Assembly (NCBI RefSeq): GCF_900109645.1
Contig: NZ_FOBG01000003.1
Coordinates: 124,001 to 188,000 of the forward strand
Direction of reading: 5' to 3'
DNA length: 64,000 nt
Origin: Duganella sp. CF402
GTDB lineage: Bacteria; Pseudomonadota; Gammaproteobacteria; Burkholderiales; Burkholderiaceae_D
Position numbers and translations under genes: made by a program. This document shows positions 48,901-57,662 of this stretch, piece after piece. The notes under the pieces are model-generated. The model saw only the letters and a list, made by a program, of their open reading frames with translations. It had not been told where the DNA came from and did no database searches. Numbering within the stretch: position 1 is the stretch's first letter; every line of letters begins with the position of its first letter.

Positions 48901-49061
48901 CGCCCACGCTCACCAGCATCGGCATGATCGATGTCCAGCTGAAGGACAACACGGTCACACCAGCCCTTGAGCTGTTCCCCTATCTGCCCAGCACTACCGG
49001 CACTGCAATCTTCGGCATCTACCCCTCCGGCCCGGTGATTTACACGCGCGAAATATACTGA
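45912..49061 (+). CDS. DUF6701/MshQ-like surface protein
   Basis: 1049 residues: signal peptide (to ASA, about 20); an N-terminal region (25-330) with bactofilin-like repeats in which hydrophobic turns and ING/TGS phrases alternate (GSSTTINGSV, GSAIKINGNL, GSGTVINGDL), suggesting a beta-solenoid; Ig-like domains; and a C-terminal DUF6701 region with GRIIPDHFD and the terminal IFGIYPSGPVIYTREIY. DUF6701 is found in MshQ of MSHA pilus loci, but no pilus genes are near, so this is an orphan. Cys pairs occur in the middle. Likely an exported adhesin or scaffold. Confidence 0.82.
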   Translation: MKCKFVWLIVLSMLMGTASAASINFNGGSVSNCTLSGSTYNCTSSYTMAATDFVVIAGGYTVVMTGFSPSYNQGLTINSGGALQSSGNIDLSNINPSNVSTGGSTLTAAGSFKLGSSTTINGSVVAASINTNSGDTITGSVSVSGLADLGSAIKINGNLSAGSVKTDSPGTIGGSITAATTVAIGSGLTVGGAVSGTTITTTSPVTLNGGVTASVSFTLASGSKVVGDINAPTVTLKPSSSTVTGNITTTGALDIGSGNTVNGIVKGGSLTMRASGATINGTTTISGDVDMGSGTVINGDLTARNVTTNSSNAIINGNAAVNAIYIDWNNSVTKTITCTGPGAVGCSCVTKADPNYAPTCGAAAGGVPHHFQITHSGSALTCQPQTVTLTACANAACTTPHYSGNVTATLIPGNQPTTITSGSNTAATVQSGTPGVFALSATSTGVTNATTCINTGTVLNGNPCNMEFKTSGLTVTATNHVSMTTAFVPSVTILAQQASAPNQSCVPLVADKTVNVSLTCSYSDPVPAKAAKTKVVVGGSGMVCNQDTASVNLTFDSNGKASTTLSYAEIGLVGLNASLASSGLTASGSGNFYAAPASLQLAATSPRGAAAISPVPLDSKAPQLNTAFAKAGQSIGVAVTAYNAKGDQTKNFGQESAPHTITYELDAVNPEGGGINGKLTPGSTVSYAGGAINDSLSFSDVGVIRVKPKLTGDYYMSQQQEATFKPTGLQYIGRIIPDHFDTALMTSAEISAVATSTHGVCASQADSANPCKFTGAGDTFVNSKQPFFMKVLAYNNAGVLTTNYAGALSRVITVSANTSNGGNTPANTDPSAVTWSNDSIGRFTFSSGIGLLTKPAPPAGPNLPAFKFASAYPSDVPPATIYLRAVDADGASSQRSTASDSVEAPLTVVSGRLLVAKAYGSPTSPLPVGVTAQYFMKDVGYVYNSFVNDTSAEEVSKHVAFSNCLKGMATRTCTLTAANAKLTLTKGVGKFTLAAPTPTLTSIGMIDVQLKDNTVTPALELFPYLPSTTGTAIFGIYPSGPVIYTREIY

Positions 49062-49114
49062 GCCGCAAATCGGAGTACGATGGCGGCTCTCTGAACCACC
49101 CAGCAAGGAACATC

Positions 49115-49810
49115 ATGGAAACCAACTCCAAGTGGATCGATATCACCACCAATGACGGCACCTTCGGCGCCTACCTGTCGCTGCCGCGCGGCGGCAAGGG
49201 GCCGGGCATTGTGCTGCTACAGGAAATTTTCGGCGTCAACCAGCACATCCGCAACGTCGCCGACCAGTATGCGGCCGACGGCTACGTGGTGCTGGCGCCG
49301 GACATGTTCTGGCGCCAGGTACCGCGCATCGAACTGGGCTATGACGGCGAGGACTGGAAGCGCGCCTACGCGCTGATGCAGGCCACCGATTTCACCCTGG
49401 CCCAGCAGGACGTGGCCTCCACCATCAAGGTGCTGCGCGGCCTGGACGGCGTCGGCAAGGTGGCCTCGGTCGGCTACTGCTTCGGCGGCCGCCTGTCCTA
49501 TCACACCGCCGCCAACGGCCTGGTCGACGCCGCCATCGCCTACTACGGCGGCGGCATCCAGAATGCGCTCGACCGCGCGCCGGAAATCAAGGTGCCGGTG
49601 CTGATGCACTTCGGCGCCAGCGACAGCCACATCCCGCTCGACGCGGTGAAGAGCATCGCCGAACGCTTCGACGACAATGAGCAGGTGGAGATCCACGTCT
49701 ACGACGGCGCCGAGCACGGCTTCAACTGCAACCATCGCGGTTCCTACCACCAGCGCGCCGCCGCCGAAGCGCGCGGTAATTCGCTGGTGTTCCTGAGCGA
49801 GCAGCTCTAA
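49115..49810 (+). CDS. Dienelactone hydrolase family protein
   Basis: 231 residues, cytoplasmic. Alpha/beta hydrolase of the dienelactone hydrolase group with a Cys nucleophile in VGYCFGGR near 123, acid Asp in HFGASDSHIP near 172 and His in GAEHGFN near 205. The family opens lactones such as dienelactone in chlorocatechol pathways; most chromosomal members have unknown physiological substrates. The stop overlaps that of the convergent signalling gene by 4 bases. Confidence 0.9.
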   Translation: METNSKWIDITTNDGTFGAYLSLPRGGKGPGIVLLQEIFGVNQHIRNVADQYAADGYVVLAPDMFWRQVPRIELGYDGEDWKRAYALMQATDFTLAQQDVASTIKVLRGLDGVGKVASVGYCFGGRLSYHTAANGLVDAAIAYYGGGIQNALDRAPEIKVPVLMHFGASDSHIPLDAVKSIAERFDDNEQVEIHVYDGAEHGFNCNHRGSYHQRAAAEARGNSLVFLSEQL

Positions 49811-51642
49811 GACTGGAGCAGCGCGCGCAGCTGCGCCACCGTCAGTGGCGGCGCATCGGCCGCGCGGTCGCGCAGCGCCGACAGGATGCGCACGATGGCG
49901 TCCGGCGTGCGCGCCGCGCTGAAGTACCAGCCCTGCACCCGGCCGGCGCCCTGCCCGGCCAGCCATTGCAGATCGGCCGCCTCTTCCAGCCCCTCGCACA
50001 ACAGCTCGGCCTTGAACAGTTCCGAGATGCCTTTAATCAGCTGGAACAGGCCGGCCACTTTCTCGCTGTCGGCCACGCCGCTGACGAACTGGCGGTCGAC
50101 CTTGAGACGGTCGAACGGGAAGCTGCTGATCGCATCCAGATTGGAGTAGCCGGTGCCGAAATCATCGACCGCGATGTGCGCGCCCAGTGCGCGGAATTCC
50201 GCCACGCGCGGCGCCACCAGCTCCACCGTTTCCAGCAGCTGGCTCTCGGTCACCTCGAATTCCAGCAGGTGGCCCGGTATCGCATAGCGTTCCAGCAGCG
50301 CCGTCAAATCCGTGATCACCTGCGGATGCAGCAGCGAGCGGCGCGAGAAGTTCAGCGACACCGGCACCACCGGCAAGCCAGCATCGAGCCAGCCGCGCAT
50401 ATCGCGGCACACTTGCGCCAGCACCAGCATGTCCAGTTGATAAATTTTGTCGGTGCTTTCCGCCAGCGGGATAAAGCTGTTGGGGAATACCATGCCGCGC
50501 AGCGGATGCTGCCAGCGCACCAGCGCTTCCAGTCCGATCAGCGTGCCGGAGGTGTAGTCGACTTGCGGCTGGTAGTGCGCCACCAGCACGCCGTGGTGCG
50601 CGTCGCCGTCCAGCGCCCCCTGCAGCTCGAACACCATGTGCGAGCGCGTCAGCAATTCGGCGCCGTATTCCCGCACCGTGGTGCGCTGCAAGGGGCCGGT
50701 GATGGAGGACGACGCCGTGTCGGCCGCATCCAGCAGCGCCACCGCCGAGCCGCGATACGGCGTGTCGTGATGCTCGATACCGACCCGCGCATGCAGCACG
50801 TGCGCCCCGCCCCGTCCCAGCACGAACGGTGCGTCCAGCACCGCCTTGAGCTGCTCGAGCTGCGCCACATGCTCGTCGCGCTCGCCGAACAGGGCAAAGG
50901 CGAACTGGTCGCCACCCAGGTGGCCGGCCAGGTTTTCCGGTCCGGCCCATCCCGCCAGCCGCTGCCCCATCTCGCGCAGCACGTGATCGCCCTGCACGCG
51001 GCCGAACACATCGTTGATGCGGCGGAAGCCGGCCAGGTTGATGAAGCCCACCACCACATGCGGCAGCGTGGCTTGTTCCAGCCCCAGCTGCAAATGGTGC
51101 AGGAACACCTGGCGGTTGGACATGCCGGTCACTTCATCGCAATAGCGCAGTTCGAGCGTGTCGACCACCAGCCGCGCCATGCCTTGCAGCATCATCACTT
51201 GCTCACGATCCAGTCGGCGCACGCGCGATGTCATCACCCACAAGGTACCAAGCAAATAGCCGCGCGCACCCAGCAAGGGCACGGCCGCGTAGTGATGAAA
51301 GTGTGGCGCATGGGTGACCAGCGGGTTGTCGCGGAAGCGCGGATCGCTGGCGGCATCTTCCACTTCAAAGAAATCGGCCTCGCTGGCGGCGCCCACCACC
51401 CAGGTGCAGAACGAGCCGGCGCGCGGCACGTGGCGCACTTCCACGCCGACCCGCGACGGCAGCCAGATCTGCGATTGGTAGACAATGCTGATGCCGCCGA
51501 TCTCGGCGCCCACCGATTTGATGGCCAGCTCGGTGATCAGGTCCAGCTTGGGGTCGGATTCGTCCAGCGTGATGGCGTAGCGGGACAGTTCAGCCAAGCG
51601 CCGTTGCTCGGCTTCGGGTTCCTGTAAGGCGCTGCTTTCCAT
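49807..51642 (-). CDS. GAF-GGDEF-EAL c-di-GMP phosphodiesterase
   Basis: 611 residues, no membrane segment. N-terminal GAF sensor (about 25-165; FCTWVVGA, FRDNPLVT), then a GGDEF domain whose signature is GGDQF instead of GGDEF (near 295), so cyclase activity is doubtful, then a complete EAL domain: GLEALVRW, NFSRRS, FEVTESQ, VDDFGTGYSNL, LKVDRQFV, CEGLEE and the terminal GWYFS. The EAL part should cleave c-di-GMP to pGpG, perhaps stimulated by GTP bound at the degenerate GGDEF site, a known mode of regulation. ATG 51642 has GGGAG six bases upstream; an in-frame start at 51678 lacks this. Confidence 0.9.
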   Translation of the reverse strand: MESSALQEPEAEQRRLAELSRYAITLDESDPKLDLITELAIKSVGAEIGGISIVYQSQIWLPSRVGVEVRHVPRAGSFCTWVVGAASEADFFEVEDAASDPRFRDNPLVTHAPHFHHYAAVPLLGARGYLLGTLWVMTSRVRRLDREQVMMLQGMARLVVDTLELRYCDEVTGMSNRQVFLHHLQLGLEQATLPHVVVGFINLAGFRRINDVFGRVQGDHVLREMGQRLAGWAGPENLAGHLGGDQFAFALFGERDEHVAQLEQLKAVLDAPFVLGRGGAHVLHARVGIEHHDTPYRGSAVALLDAADTASSSITGPLQRTTVREYGAELLTRSHMVFELQGALDGDAHHGVLVAHYQPQVDYTSGTLIGLEALVRWQHPLRGMVFPNSFIPLAESTDKIYQLDMLVLAQVCRDMRGWLDAGLPVVPVSLNFSRRSLLHPQVITDLTALLERYAIPGHLLEFEVTESQLLETVELVAPRVAEFRALGAHIAVDDFGTGYSNLDAISSFPFDRLKVDRQFVSGVADSEKVAGLFQLIKGISELFKAELLCEGLEEAADLQWLAGQGAGRVQGWYFSAARTPDAIVRILSALRDRAADAPPLTVAQLRALLQS

Positions 51643-51679
51643 GCTCGCTCCCGTGAAGGCTAGCGTGCATGGTGACATA

Positions 51680-52162
51680 TTACGCTTGCGTTTGCATCTG
51701 TTTTCCCGGTGTCTTCAGGCGTCGTAGCTGCAACGTCACGCCGATCAGGAACAGCAGCAACAGCACGCCGGTGATGGCTTTCAGCTCGGGCGCCTCGGCG
51801 TCCGCCAGCAGCGGCGCGCCCAGCGGCAGGCGGGTGGTGGTTTCGGTCACGGCCGGGATCATGTGGAACAAAAACGTCAGCGAATACAGCACCGTGGCCA
51901 CCTTGACCGAATTGACCTTCCACGCCGCCGCCAGCACCAGCAGGGTGATCACGCCAAGCGCGTGCGGCTTGCCGAAACCGCCATGTTGAAAGATGCCAAA
52001 GCCGGTCACGCAAGTCAGCACCGTGGTCCAGATGTACAGCTTGCCCAGCGTGTTGCCGGGGTTGACGGCGCCCTCGCGCACGAAGGCGATCAGCGCTGCC
52101 GCCACCGCCACCAGGCTGATCAGGGTATGGATCACGCCCAAATAAGTAAGACCGTAGATCAT
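51680..52162 (-). CDS. Small inner-membrane protein, uncharacterised
   Basis: 160 residues with four or more hydrophobic segments (about 8-27, 40-60, 65-85, 95-118, 138-155), so an integral inner-membrane protein. No named family recognised with certainty. ATG 52162 with AAGGA seven bases upstream is preferred over the open frame starting at 52207. It is followed after 37 bases by the c-di-GMP phosphodiesterase gene in the same orientation, so they may be cotranscribed. Function unknown. Confidence 0.7.
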   Translation of the reverse strand: MIYGLTYLGVIHTLISLVAVAAALIAFVREGAVNPGNTLGKLYIWTTVLTCVTGFGIFQHGGFGKPHALGVITLLVLAAAWKVNSVKVATVLYSLTFLFHMIPAVTETTTRLPLGAPLLADAEAPELKAITGVLLLLFLIGVTLQLRRLKTPGKQMQTQA

Positions 52163-52280
52163 CGCGCATCCTTTCGTAAAAGATGGCTTGATCGTACACA
52201 TTATCAACGGCTGAGTCTTACCACTTAAGGGCTATTGCCGGCTGCGTTAAAATGGCGGCTTCTTTGTTGAGGATGACATC

Positions 52281-52724
52281 ATGGCGCGGTTGAAACTGGA
52301 TTTTCCGGACGAGTTGTTTATTTTTTCCACCCAGCTCACAGTGCGGGTGACCGACATCAACGGCGCCAACCACCTCGGCAACGATTCGATGATTTCCATG
52401 ATCTCGGAAGCGCGGGCGCGCTTCCTGTACGACTACGGCGTGCAGGAGACCGGCGTCGACGGCACCGGCATCATCATCACCGACCTGGCCACCACCTACC
52501 GCGCCGAGGCGCACGCGCGCGACCAGCTGGTGTTTGAAGTGGGCGTGATGGATTTCAACCAGTACGGCGGCGACATCATCTTCCGCATCACCCGTCCGCG
52601 CGACGGCAAGCTGGTGGCGATGGCCAAGTACGGCTTCGTCTTCTTCAATTACAAGACCAGCCAGGTCACCCCGATGCCGCCGGAGTTCCTGGCCAAATTC
52701 CCGAAAGTGAACCGTCTCGATTAA
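52281..52724 (+). CDS. Hotdog-fold acyl-CoA thioesterase
   Basis: 147 residues with the 4-hydroxybenzoyl-CoA thioesterase-like hotdog fold: VRVTDINGANHLGNDSM near 20-36 contains the Asp/Asn region used in catalysis in this family, and ITDLATTYRAEAHARDQL near 67-85 is typical. Soluble, presumably a dimer or tetramer hydrolysing short or medium acyl-CoA. Divergent from the membrane protein gene and convergent with the DUF3016 gene. Confidence 0.82.
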   Translation: MARLKLDFPDELFIFSTQLTVRVTDINGANHLGNDSMISMISEARARFLYDYGVQETGVDGTGIIITDLATTYRAEAHARDQLVFEVGVMDFNQYGGDIIFRITRPRDGKLVAMAKYGFVFFNYKTSQVTPMPPEFLAKFPKVNRLD

Positions 52725-52736
52725 ACGGTTTGGCGC

Positions 52737-53228
52737 TCAACGCTGAGCGACTTTGGGGACGATGGATTTGTTGAACCAGTCGTCCAGCATCTGTTTTTCA
52801 TAGCGCAGCGGATCGCTGTCGAAATAGGCGCCCAAGCGGCCCTGGTAGTTCATGTTCGACAGCTGCTCGTCGCCGCTGCGCAGCACCTGACCATCCTGCT
52901 CCAGCGTGTACTTGAGGTGCATATGCGGCCAGTCGGCGCCGCCGTTCATGATGCGGATTTCGCTGCCGGTACGGCGCGGATACAGGCGGCCGGCCAGGTC
53001 GATATCCAGCACTTCAACCTTCAGCGACTGCCCGGCGGGCAGCTTCTTCTCCAGCGACTTGAAATAGTCGGTGAAATTCTTCAGCGTGTTGTCGCGGTCG
53101 ATCGGGCTGCGATCGACGTCGGTGAAGTCTTCCGGCTTGACGTAGCTAACCGAGACTTGCGCCCAGGCGGCGCTGGAGGCCAGCAGCGCCACCACGGCGG
53201 CCAGCACGGTTTGGTTCAACAGGCGCAT
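52737..53228 (-). CDS. DUF3016 exported protein
   Basis: 163 residues: signal peptide (to AWAQ, about 23), then a single domain with VSYVKPEDFTDVDRS, SLKVEVLDIDLAG, RIMNGGADWPHMHLKYTLEQDG and a C-terminal DDWFNKSIVPKV; this is the DUF3016 pattern. Periplasmic or outer-membrane-associated, function unknown. It lies alone on its strand; 177 bases of non-coding DNA separate it from the PhoX gene. Confidence 0.78.
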   Translation of the reverse strand: MRLLNQTVLAAVVALLASSAAWAQVSVSYVKPEDFTDVDRSPIDRDNTLKNFTDYFKSLEKKLPAGQSLKVEVLDIDLAGRLYPRRTGSEIRIMNGGADWPHMHLKYTLEQDGQVLRSGDEQLSNMNYQGRLGAYFDSDPLRYEKQMLDDWFNKSIVPKVAQR

Positions 53229-53405
53229 GATGCGTCTCCTTTGCTAGGACTGATGCAAGCAATATAGCCCCTTTCCGTGGCGAATGCCCGTGCTGAATAA
53301 GTTTGTTACCAATCGTTTTTTGTGGGCCCATGTCACAAGCCTGTCATACCAAATGGCTAAGATTGCCGCCGCTTACACACCACAACAAACAGGGTAGCCA
53401 CGACC

Positions 53406-55331
53406 ATGACCGAACAACTTGATCCATCCCGCCGCAGCCTCCTGAAATTCCTGTCCAGCGCGCCGTTGCTGCCGCTGGCCGGCGGCAGCGCCACTGCCGC
53501 CCTGCTGTCCGCTTGCGGTGGCGGCGACACCGCCGCCCCGGCCGCGCAGCTGATGTCGGTGAGCTTCTCCGGCATGGCCGCGCCATCGCTGGCCAACGCG
53601 CCGCAAATGGCGACCACCACCGTGGCCTCGGCCATGCAGGCGCTGTACTCGGACGGCAAGACCGTGCCGTACAACCTGGCCTACCAGACCTTCTTCATCA
53701 CCGGTGCGCAAGTATCGAACGGCAGCGGCGGCACCACGCTGGCCGGCGGCTACTGGGACATCAACAACAAACCCATCCTCGACAAGACCGACGCCAACTC
53801 GCGCCAGTTCTTCTCCGATGCGCCGGACGGCACCTCGCTGCTGAAACTGGCCGCGCCGACCGTGCCTGGCATCAAGGGCAACACCGTGTTCGCCGTGGTG
53901 CAATTCGAGTACACCACCCGCAACGTCAAGGGTGACTCGGTGTACGGCATGCTGCCGTCGCCGATCGCCATCCTGACGCTGGATCAGGACAAGACCACCG
54001 GCGCGCTGTCGCTGGTGAAGTACCACAACGTCGACACCAGCCCGGCCAACGGCCTGTGGATCACCTGCGGCGCCAGCCGTTCGCCGTGGAATACCCACCT
54101 GTCGAGCGAAGAGTACGAGCCGGACGCGACCACCATCGCCAGCAACACCCAGTTCGCCAACTTCTCGACCAACCTGTACGGCGACGCCACCAAAGCCAAC
54201 CCATACCACTACGGCCACCTGCCGGAAATCACCGTCAACCCGGACGGCACCGGCTCGTGCAAGAAGCACTACTGCCTGGGCCGCATCTCGCACGAGCTGG
54301 TGCAGGTGATGCCGGACGAACGCACCACCCTGATGGGCGACGACGCCACCAACGGCGGCCTGTTCATGTTCATTGCCGACAAGGCGCAAGACCTGTCGAG
54401 CGGCACCCTGTACGTGGCCAAGTGGAACCAGGTCACCACCGACAACGGCGGCTCGGCCACCCTGACCTGGATCAAGCTGGGCAGCGCCACCTCGGCCGAG
54501 ATCAAGGCCCTGGCCGACAAGCTGAAAGCGTCGGACATCATGGACGTGAAGACCGTCGATCCGGCCGATGCTTCGTACACCAAGATCCCGTTCAGCGGCA
54601 AGACCAACTGGGTCAAGGTGCTGCCGGGCATGGAGAAGGCTGCAGCGTTCCTGGAAACCCACCGCTACGCCGCGCTGAAAGGCGGCAGCATGGGCTTCAC
54701 CAAGATGGAAGGCACCACCGTCAACGCCAAGGACAAGATCGCCTACTCGGCGATCGCGGCCATCGGTTCGGCCATGACCAACGGCTCGGGCGGCATCTCG
54801 ATCAAAGGCCCGAGCGCTGGCGCGGTGTACGCGCTGAACATGAAAGGCGGCCAGACCGACACCAGCGGCACGGCCATCAACAGCGAATGGGTGCCGGTCG
54901 ACATGGCGGCCGTGCCTGCCCTGCTGAGCGAAGACCTGAAAACCGCCGATGCGCTGGGCAACCTGGCCAATCCGGACAAGGTCGCCAACCCGGACAACAT
55001 CAAGTTCTCGGAAAAACTGCGCACCCTGTTCGTGGGCGAGGACAGCGGCACCCACGTCAACAACTTCCTGTGGGCCTACAACGTCGACACCAAGGCGCTG
55101 ACCCGCATCCTGTCGACGCCGTCGGGCGCCGAGTCGACCGGCCTGCACGCGGTGGACGACATCAACGGCTTCGCCTACATCATGAGCAACTTCCAGCACC
55201 CGGGCGACTGGGAAGCGGCGTTGCACGGCAAGGTGCAGGCGACGCTGGATCCGCTGATCCGCGCCAACTACCGCGACCGTTACGGCGCGGCGGTCGGCTA
55301 CATCACCGGGTTCCCTGCACTGAGCTTCTAA
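53406..55331 (+). CDS. PhoX-family alkaline phosphatase, Tat-exported
   Basis: 641 residues. The N-terminus has a Tat motif (SRRSLLKFL) and then a lipobox-like LLSACGGG, so the folded enzyme may be exported and lipid-anchored. The rest is a DUF839/PhoX domain: a six-bladed propeller that binds Ca and Fe and releases phosphate from monoesters. Landmarks: GLWITCGASRSPWNTHLSSEEYEPD, HYCLGRISHELVQVMPDERT and the acidic C-terminal VDDINGFAYIMSNFQHPGDW. Alternative: a related DUF839 protein without phosphatase activity. A strong terminator follows. Confidence 0.85.
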   Translation: MTEQLDPSRRSLLKFLSSAPLLPLAGGSATAALLSACGGGDTAAPAAQLMSVSFSGMAAPSLANAPQMATTTVASAMQALYSDGKTVPYNLAYQTFFITGAQVSNGSGGTTLAGGYWDINNKPILDKTDANSRQFFSDAPDGTSLLKLAAPTVPGIKGNTVFAVVQFEYTTRNVKGDSVYGMLPSPIAILTLDQDKTTGALSLVKYHNVDTSPANGLWITCGASRSPWNTHLSSEEYEPDATTIASNTQFANFSTNLYGDATKANPYHYGHLPEITVNPDGTGSCKKHYCLGRISHELVQVMPDERTTLMGDDATNGGLFMFIADKAQDLSSGTLYVAKWNQVTTDNGGSATLTWIKLGSATSAEIKALADKLKASDIMDVKTVDPADASYTKIPFSGKTNWVKVLPGMEKAAAFLETHRYAALKGGSMGFTKMEGTTVNAKDKIAYSAIAAIGSAMTNGSGGISIKGPSAGAVYALNMKGGQTDTSGTAINSEWVPVDMAAVPALLSEDLKTADALGNLANPDKVANPDNIKFSEKLRTLFVGEDSGTHVNNFLWAYNVDTKALTRILSTPSGAESTGLHAVDDINGFAYIMSNFQHPGDWEAALHGKVQATLDPLIRANYRDRYGAAVGYITGFPALSF

Positions 55332-55354
55332 ACCGTCTTACTCCTGAAGTAACT

Positions 55355-56554
55355 TCAGCCCGCAAGCGCCCCGGCGCTTCGCGGGCTTTTTTGCATCGCG
55401 CCCCACAGCACCAGCAGCAGGGCCAGCACGGTCAGGCCGGCGCCGGCGTACATCACCGCCGCGTAGCCGAGATGAGCGTTCAGCACGGCCGCACCAAGAG
55501 CGGCGCCGATCGCATTGCCGAGGTTGAAGGCACCGATGTTGACCGACGAGGCCAGGCCGGGCGCCTCGGTGGCGGCGCGCATCACGCGCATCTGCACCGG
55601 CGGCACCAGCGCGAAGGCGGCGATACCCCACACCAGCAGGCCCACGGCGGCGCCGGCCGGGGTGCGCGCCAGCCACGGGAAGGCCAGCATGACCACCGTT
55701 TCCAGCAGCAGGAAGCCGATCAGCGTCTTGTTGATCGACCAGTCGGCCAGCTTGCCGCCCACCGAGTTGCCGATGGTGAAACCGATGCCGATCAGCGCCA
55801 GCATGGCGGTGATGAAGCCCGGCGTGGCGTGGGTGAATTCCTGCAGGGCCGGGTTGATGTAGGTGTACAGCGCGAAGGTCGCGCCCGACGCCAGCACCGT
55901 GGTCATCAAGCCTTGCAGCACCACTGGACGCAGCAGCACTTTCAATTCCTTGCCCACATTTGGCGCTTCACCGGCGCTGCCTTGCGGCAGGAACAACAGC
56001 AATGCCGCCATCGCCAGCACGCCCAGCGCGCCGATGGCGCCGAACGATTCACGCCAGCCCAAGGCGTCGCTCAGCCAGGTGGCGGCCGGTACGCCGCCGA
56101 TGTTGGCGATGGTCAGGCCGAGGAACATGGCAGCGACGGCGCTCGCCTGTTTCTCGCGCGGCACCAGGCCGGCAGCGACCACCGAACCGATGCCGAAGAA
56201 GGCGCCGTGGGTCAGGCTGGTGATGACACGCGCCGCCATCAGGCCGGCATAGCCGGGCGCGAAGGCCGACAGCAAATTGCCGACGGTGAAAATCGCCATC
56301 AGGGCGATCAGCGCCTTGCGGCGCGGCCAGCGCGCCAGCAGCAAGGTCATGAAGGGCGCGCCGATGGTCACGCCGATGGCGTAGGCCGATACCAGCAAGC
56401 CGGCGGTGGGAATCGACACGTTGACGCCTTGGGCAATCGACAGCAGCATGCCCATCGGGCCAAACTCGGTGGTGCCGATGCCGAAAGCGCCGATGGCCAG
56501 CGCCAGCAGGGGCAAGGCGGCGTTGCCTTGTAATTGTGAAGTGGAGGTGCTCAT
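55355..56554 (-). CDS. MFS efflux transporter, DHA1/AraJ-like
   Basis: 399 residues, 12 transmembrane helices. The N-terminal IGAFGIGTTEFGPMGMLLSIAQGVNVSIPTAGLLVSAYAIGV and MTLLLARWPRRKALIALM segments are typical of the arabinose-efflux/AraJ-type DHA1 drug:H+ antiporters. It should export small molecules. ATG 56554 with GGAG seven bases before its clean N-terminus; the long open frame further right on this strand is antisense to LysR and the next gene. Divergent from a lysR-type gene 102 bases away, a common regulator-transporter pair. Confidence 0.88.
   Translation of the reverse strand: MSTSTSQLQGNAALPLLALAIGAFGIGTTEFGPMGMLLSIAQGVNVSIPTAGLLVSAYAIGVTIGAPFMTLLLARWPRRKALIALMAIFTVGNLLSAFAPGYAGLMAARVITSLTHGAFFGIGSVVAAGLVPREKQASAVAAMFLGLTIANIGGVPAATWLSDALGWRESFGAIGALGVLAMAALLLFLPQGSAGEAPNVGKELKVLLRPVVLQGLMTTVLASGATFALYTYINPALQEFTHATPGFITAMLALIGIGFTIGNSVGGKLADWSINKTLIGFLLLETVVMLAFPWLARTPAGAAVGLLVWGIAAFALVPPVQMRVMRAATEAPGLASSVNIGAFNLGNAIGAALGAAVLNAHLGYAAVMYAGAGLTVLALLLVLWGAMQKSPRSAGALAG
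55357..55392 (+). terminator. Terminator after the PhoX-family gene
   Basis: AGCCCGC-AAGCG hairpin with CGCTT-CGCGGGCT and a T6 run on the plus strand (55387-55392). The left arm touches the end of the convergent MFS gene. Confidence 0.88.
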
Positions 56555-56656
56555 TTCCGGTGCTCCAAGTGAGAGTTCTGATGGACGCATTATCGATGAG
56601 CGACTTTCCCAGATAAAGCGCATAATCCTCAAAATACTTTTGCTGGAAATGGAAAA

Positions 56657-57580
56657 ATGAAGCTGGCGCTCGATGAACTCTCGGTGTTCCTGGCAGTGGT
56701 CGACACCGGCTCGCTGACGGCGGCGGCCGACCGCCTGGAGCAGCCGGTATCGACCATCAGCCGGCTGCTGGCGCGGCTGGAAGGCAAGCTGCAAACCTCG
56801 CTGCTGCGCCGGACCACGCGCCGGCTCGACCTGACCGACGAGGGCTGCGCTTTCATCGAGGACGCCCGCCGCATCCTCGACGCCGTGCGCAACGCCGAGG
56901 AAGGCATGATGGAGCGGCGCGGCCAGCTGTCCGGGCCGCTGCGAGTGGATGCGGTCACGCCCTTCATGCTGCACGTGCTGGTGCCGCTGATGCCAGGCTA
57001 CCGCGCGCTGCACCCCAAGGTCGAGCTCAAGCTCAGCAGCAATGAGGGCTTTATCGACCTGCTGGAGCGGCGCGTCGACCTGGCCATCCGCATCGGCGAG
57101 CTGAAGGACTCGACCCTGTACAGCCGCCCGCTCGGCCGCTCGCGCATCCGGCTGGTGGCCAGCCCGGCCTACCTGGCGCGCCACGGCGTGCCGGCCAGCG
57201 TGGCCGACCTGGCGCGGCACGAACTGCTGGGTTTCAGCGAGCCGGAGATACTGAACCAGTGGCCGCTGCTGGATGCAAGCGGCAAGCCGCTGCAGATTAC
57301 GCCGACCATGACCTCGCCCAGCGGCGAAACCCTGCGCCAGCTTGCGCTGCAAGGCATGGGCATCATCAGCATGTCCGATTTCATGACGGCGGTGGACGTG
57401 GCGCAGGGCCGGCTGGTGCACGTGCTGCCGCATCTCACAGAGGAAAAATTCAAGCCGGTGCATGCCGTGTACTACCAGCACTCGACCGTCTCGGCAAAGG
57501 TGGCGTCGATGGTGAACTACCTGGCCGAGGCCATGCGTGTGCCCGAGGTCGACTGGCCGACCCTGGCTGGCCGATCCTGA
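56657..57580 (+). CDS. LysR-family transcriptional regulator
   Basis: 307 residues: winged helix-turn-helix (LSVFLAVVDTGSLTAAADRLEQPVSTISRLLARLEGKL, residues about 6-42) and a LysR substrate-binding domain (LRVDAVTPFMLHVLVPLMPGY onward). Divergent from the AraJ-like transporter gene, which it probably controls; the 102-base gap should hold both promoters. Effector unknown. Confidence 0.92.
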   Translation: MKLALDELSVFLAVVDTGSLTAAADRLEQPVSTISRLLARLEGKLQTSLLRRTTRRLDLTDEGCAFIEDARRILDAVRNAEEGMMERRGQLSGPLRVDAVTPFMLHVLVPLMPGYRALHPKVELKLSSNEGFIDLLERRVDLAIRIGELKDSTLYSRPLGRSRIRLVASPAYLARHGVPASVADLARHELLGFSEPEILNQWPLLDASGKPLQITPTMTSPSGETLRQLALQGMGIISMSDFMTAVDVAQGRLVHVLPHLTEEKFKPVHAVYYQHSTVSAKVASMVNYLAEAMRVPEVDWPTLAGRS

Positions 57581-57662
57581 CCACACGCTGAGGCCGCCGC
57601 CTACCGTGCGGCGCGCACCGCCGCTGCGGTCGATAATGCTTCCATCGTCCGGGAGAACCATC

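Noticed and set aside
54056..56533. An 825-codon plus-strand open frame across the PhoX gene end and the MFS gene
   Set aside because: Out of frame with PhoX and antisense to the MFS transporter; crosses a strong terminator.
56589..56600. TTATCGATGA between the MFS and LysR genes, resembling the operator
   Set aside because: One half-site is degenerate; the pair has its own LysR regulator, so chance is more likely.
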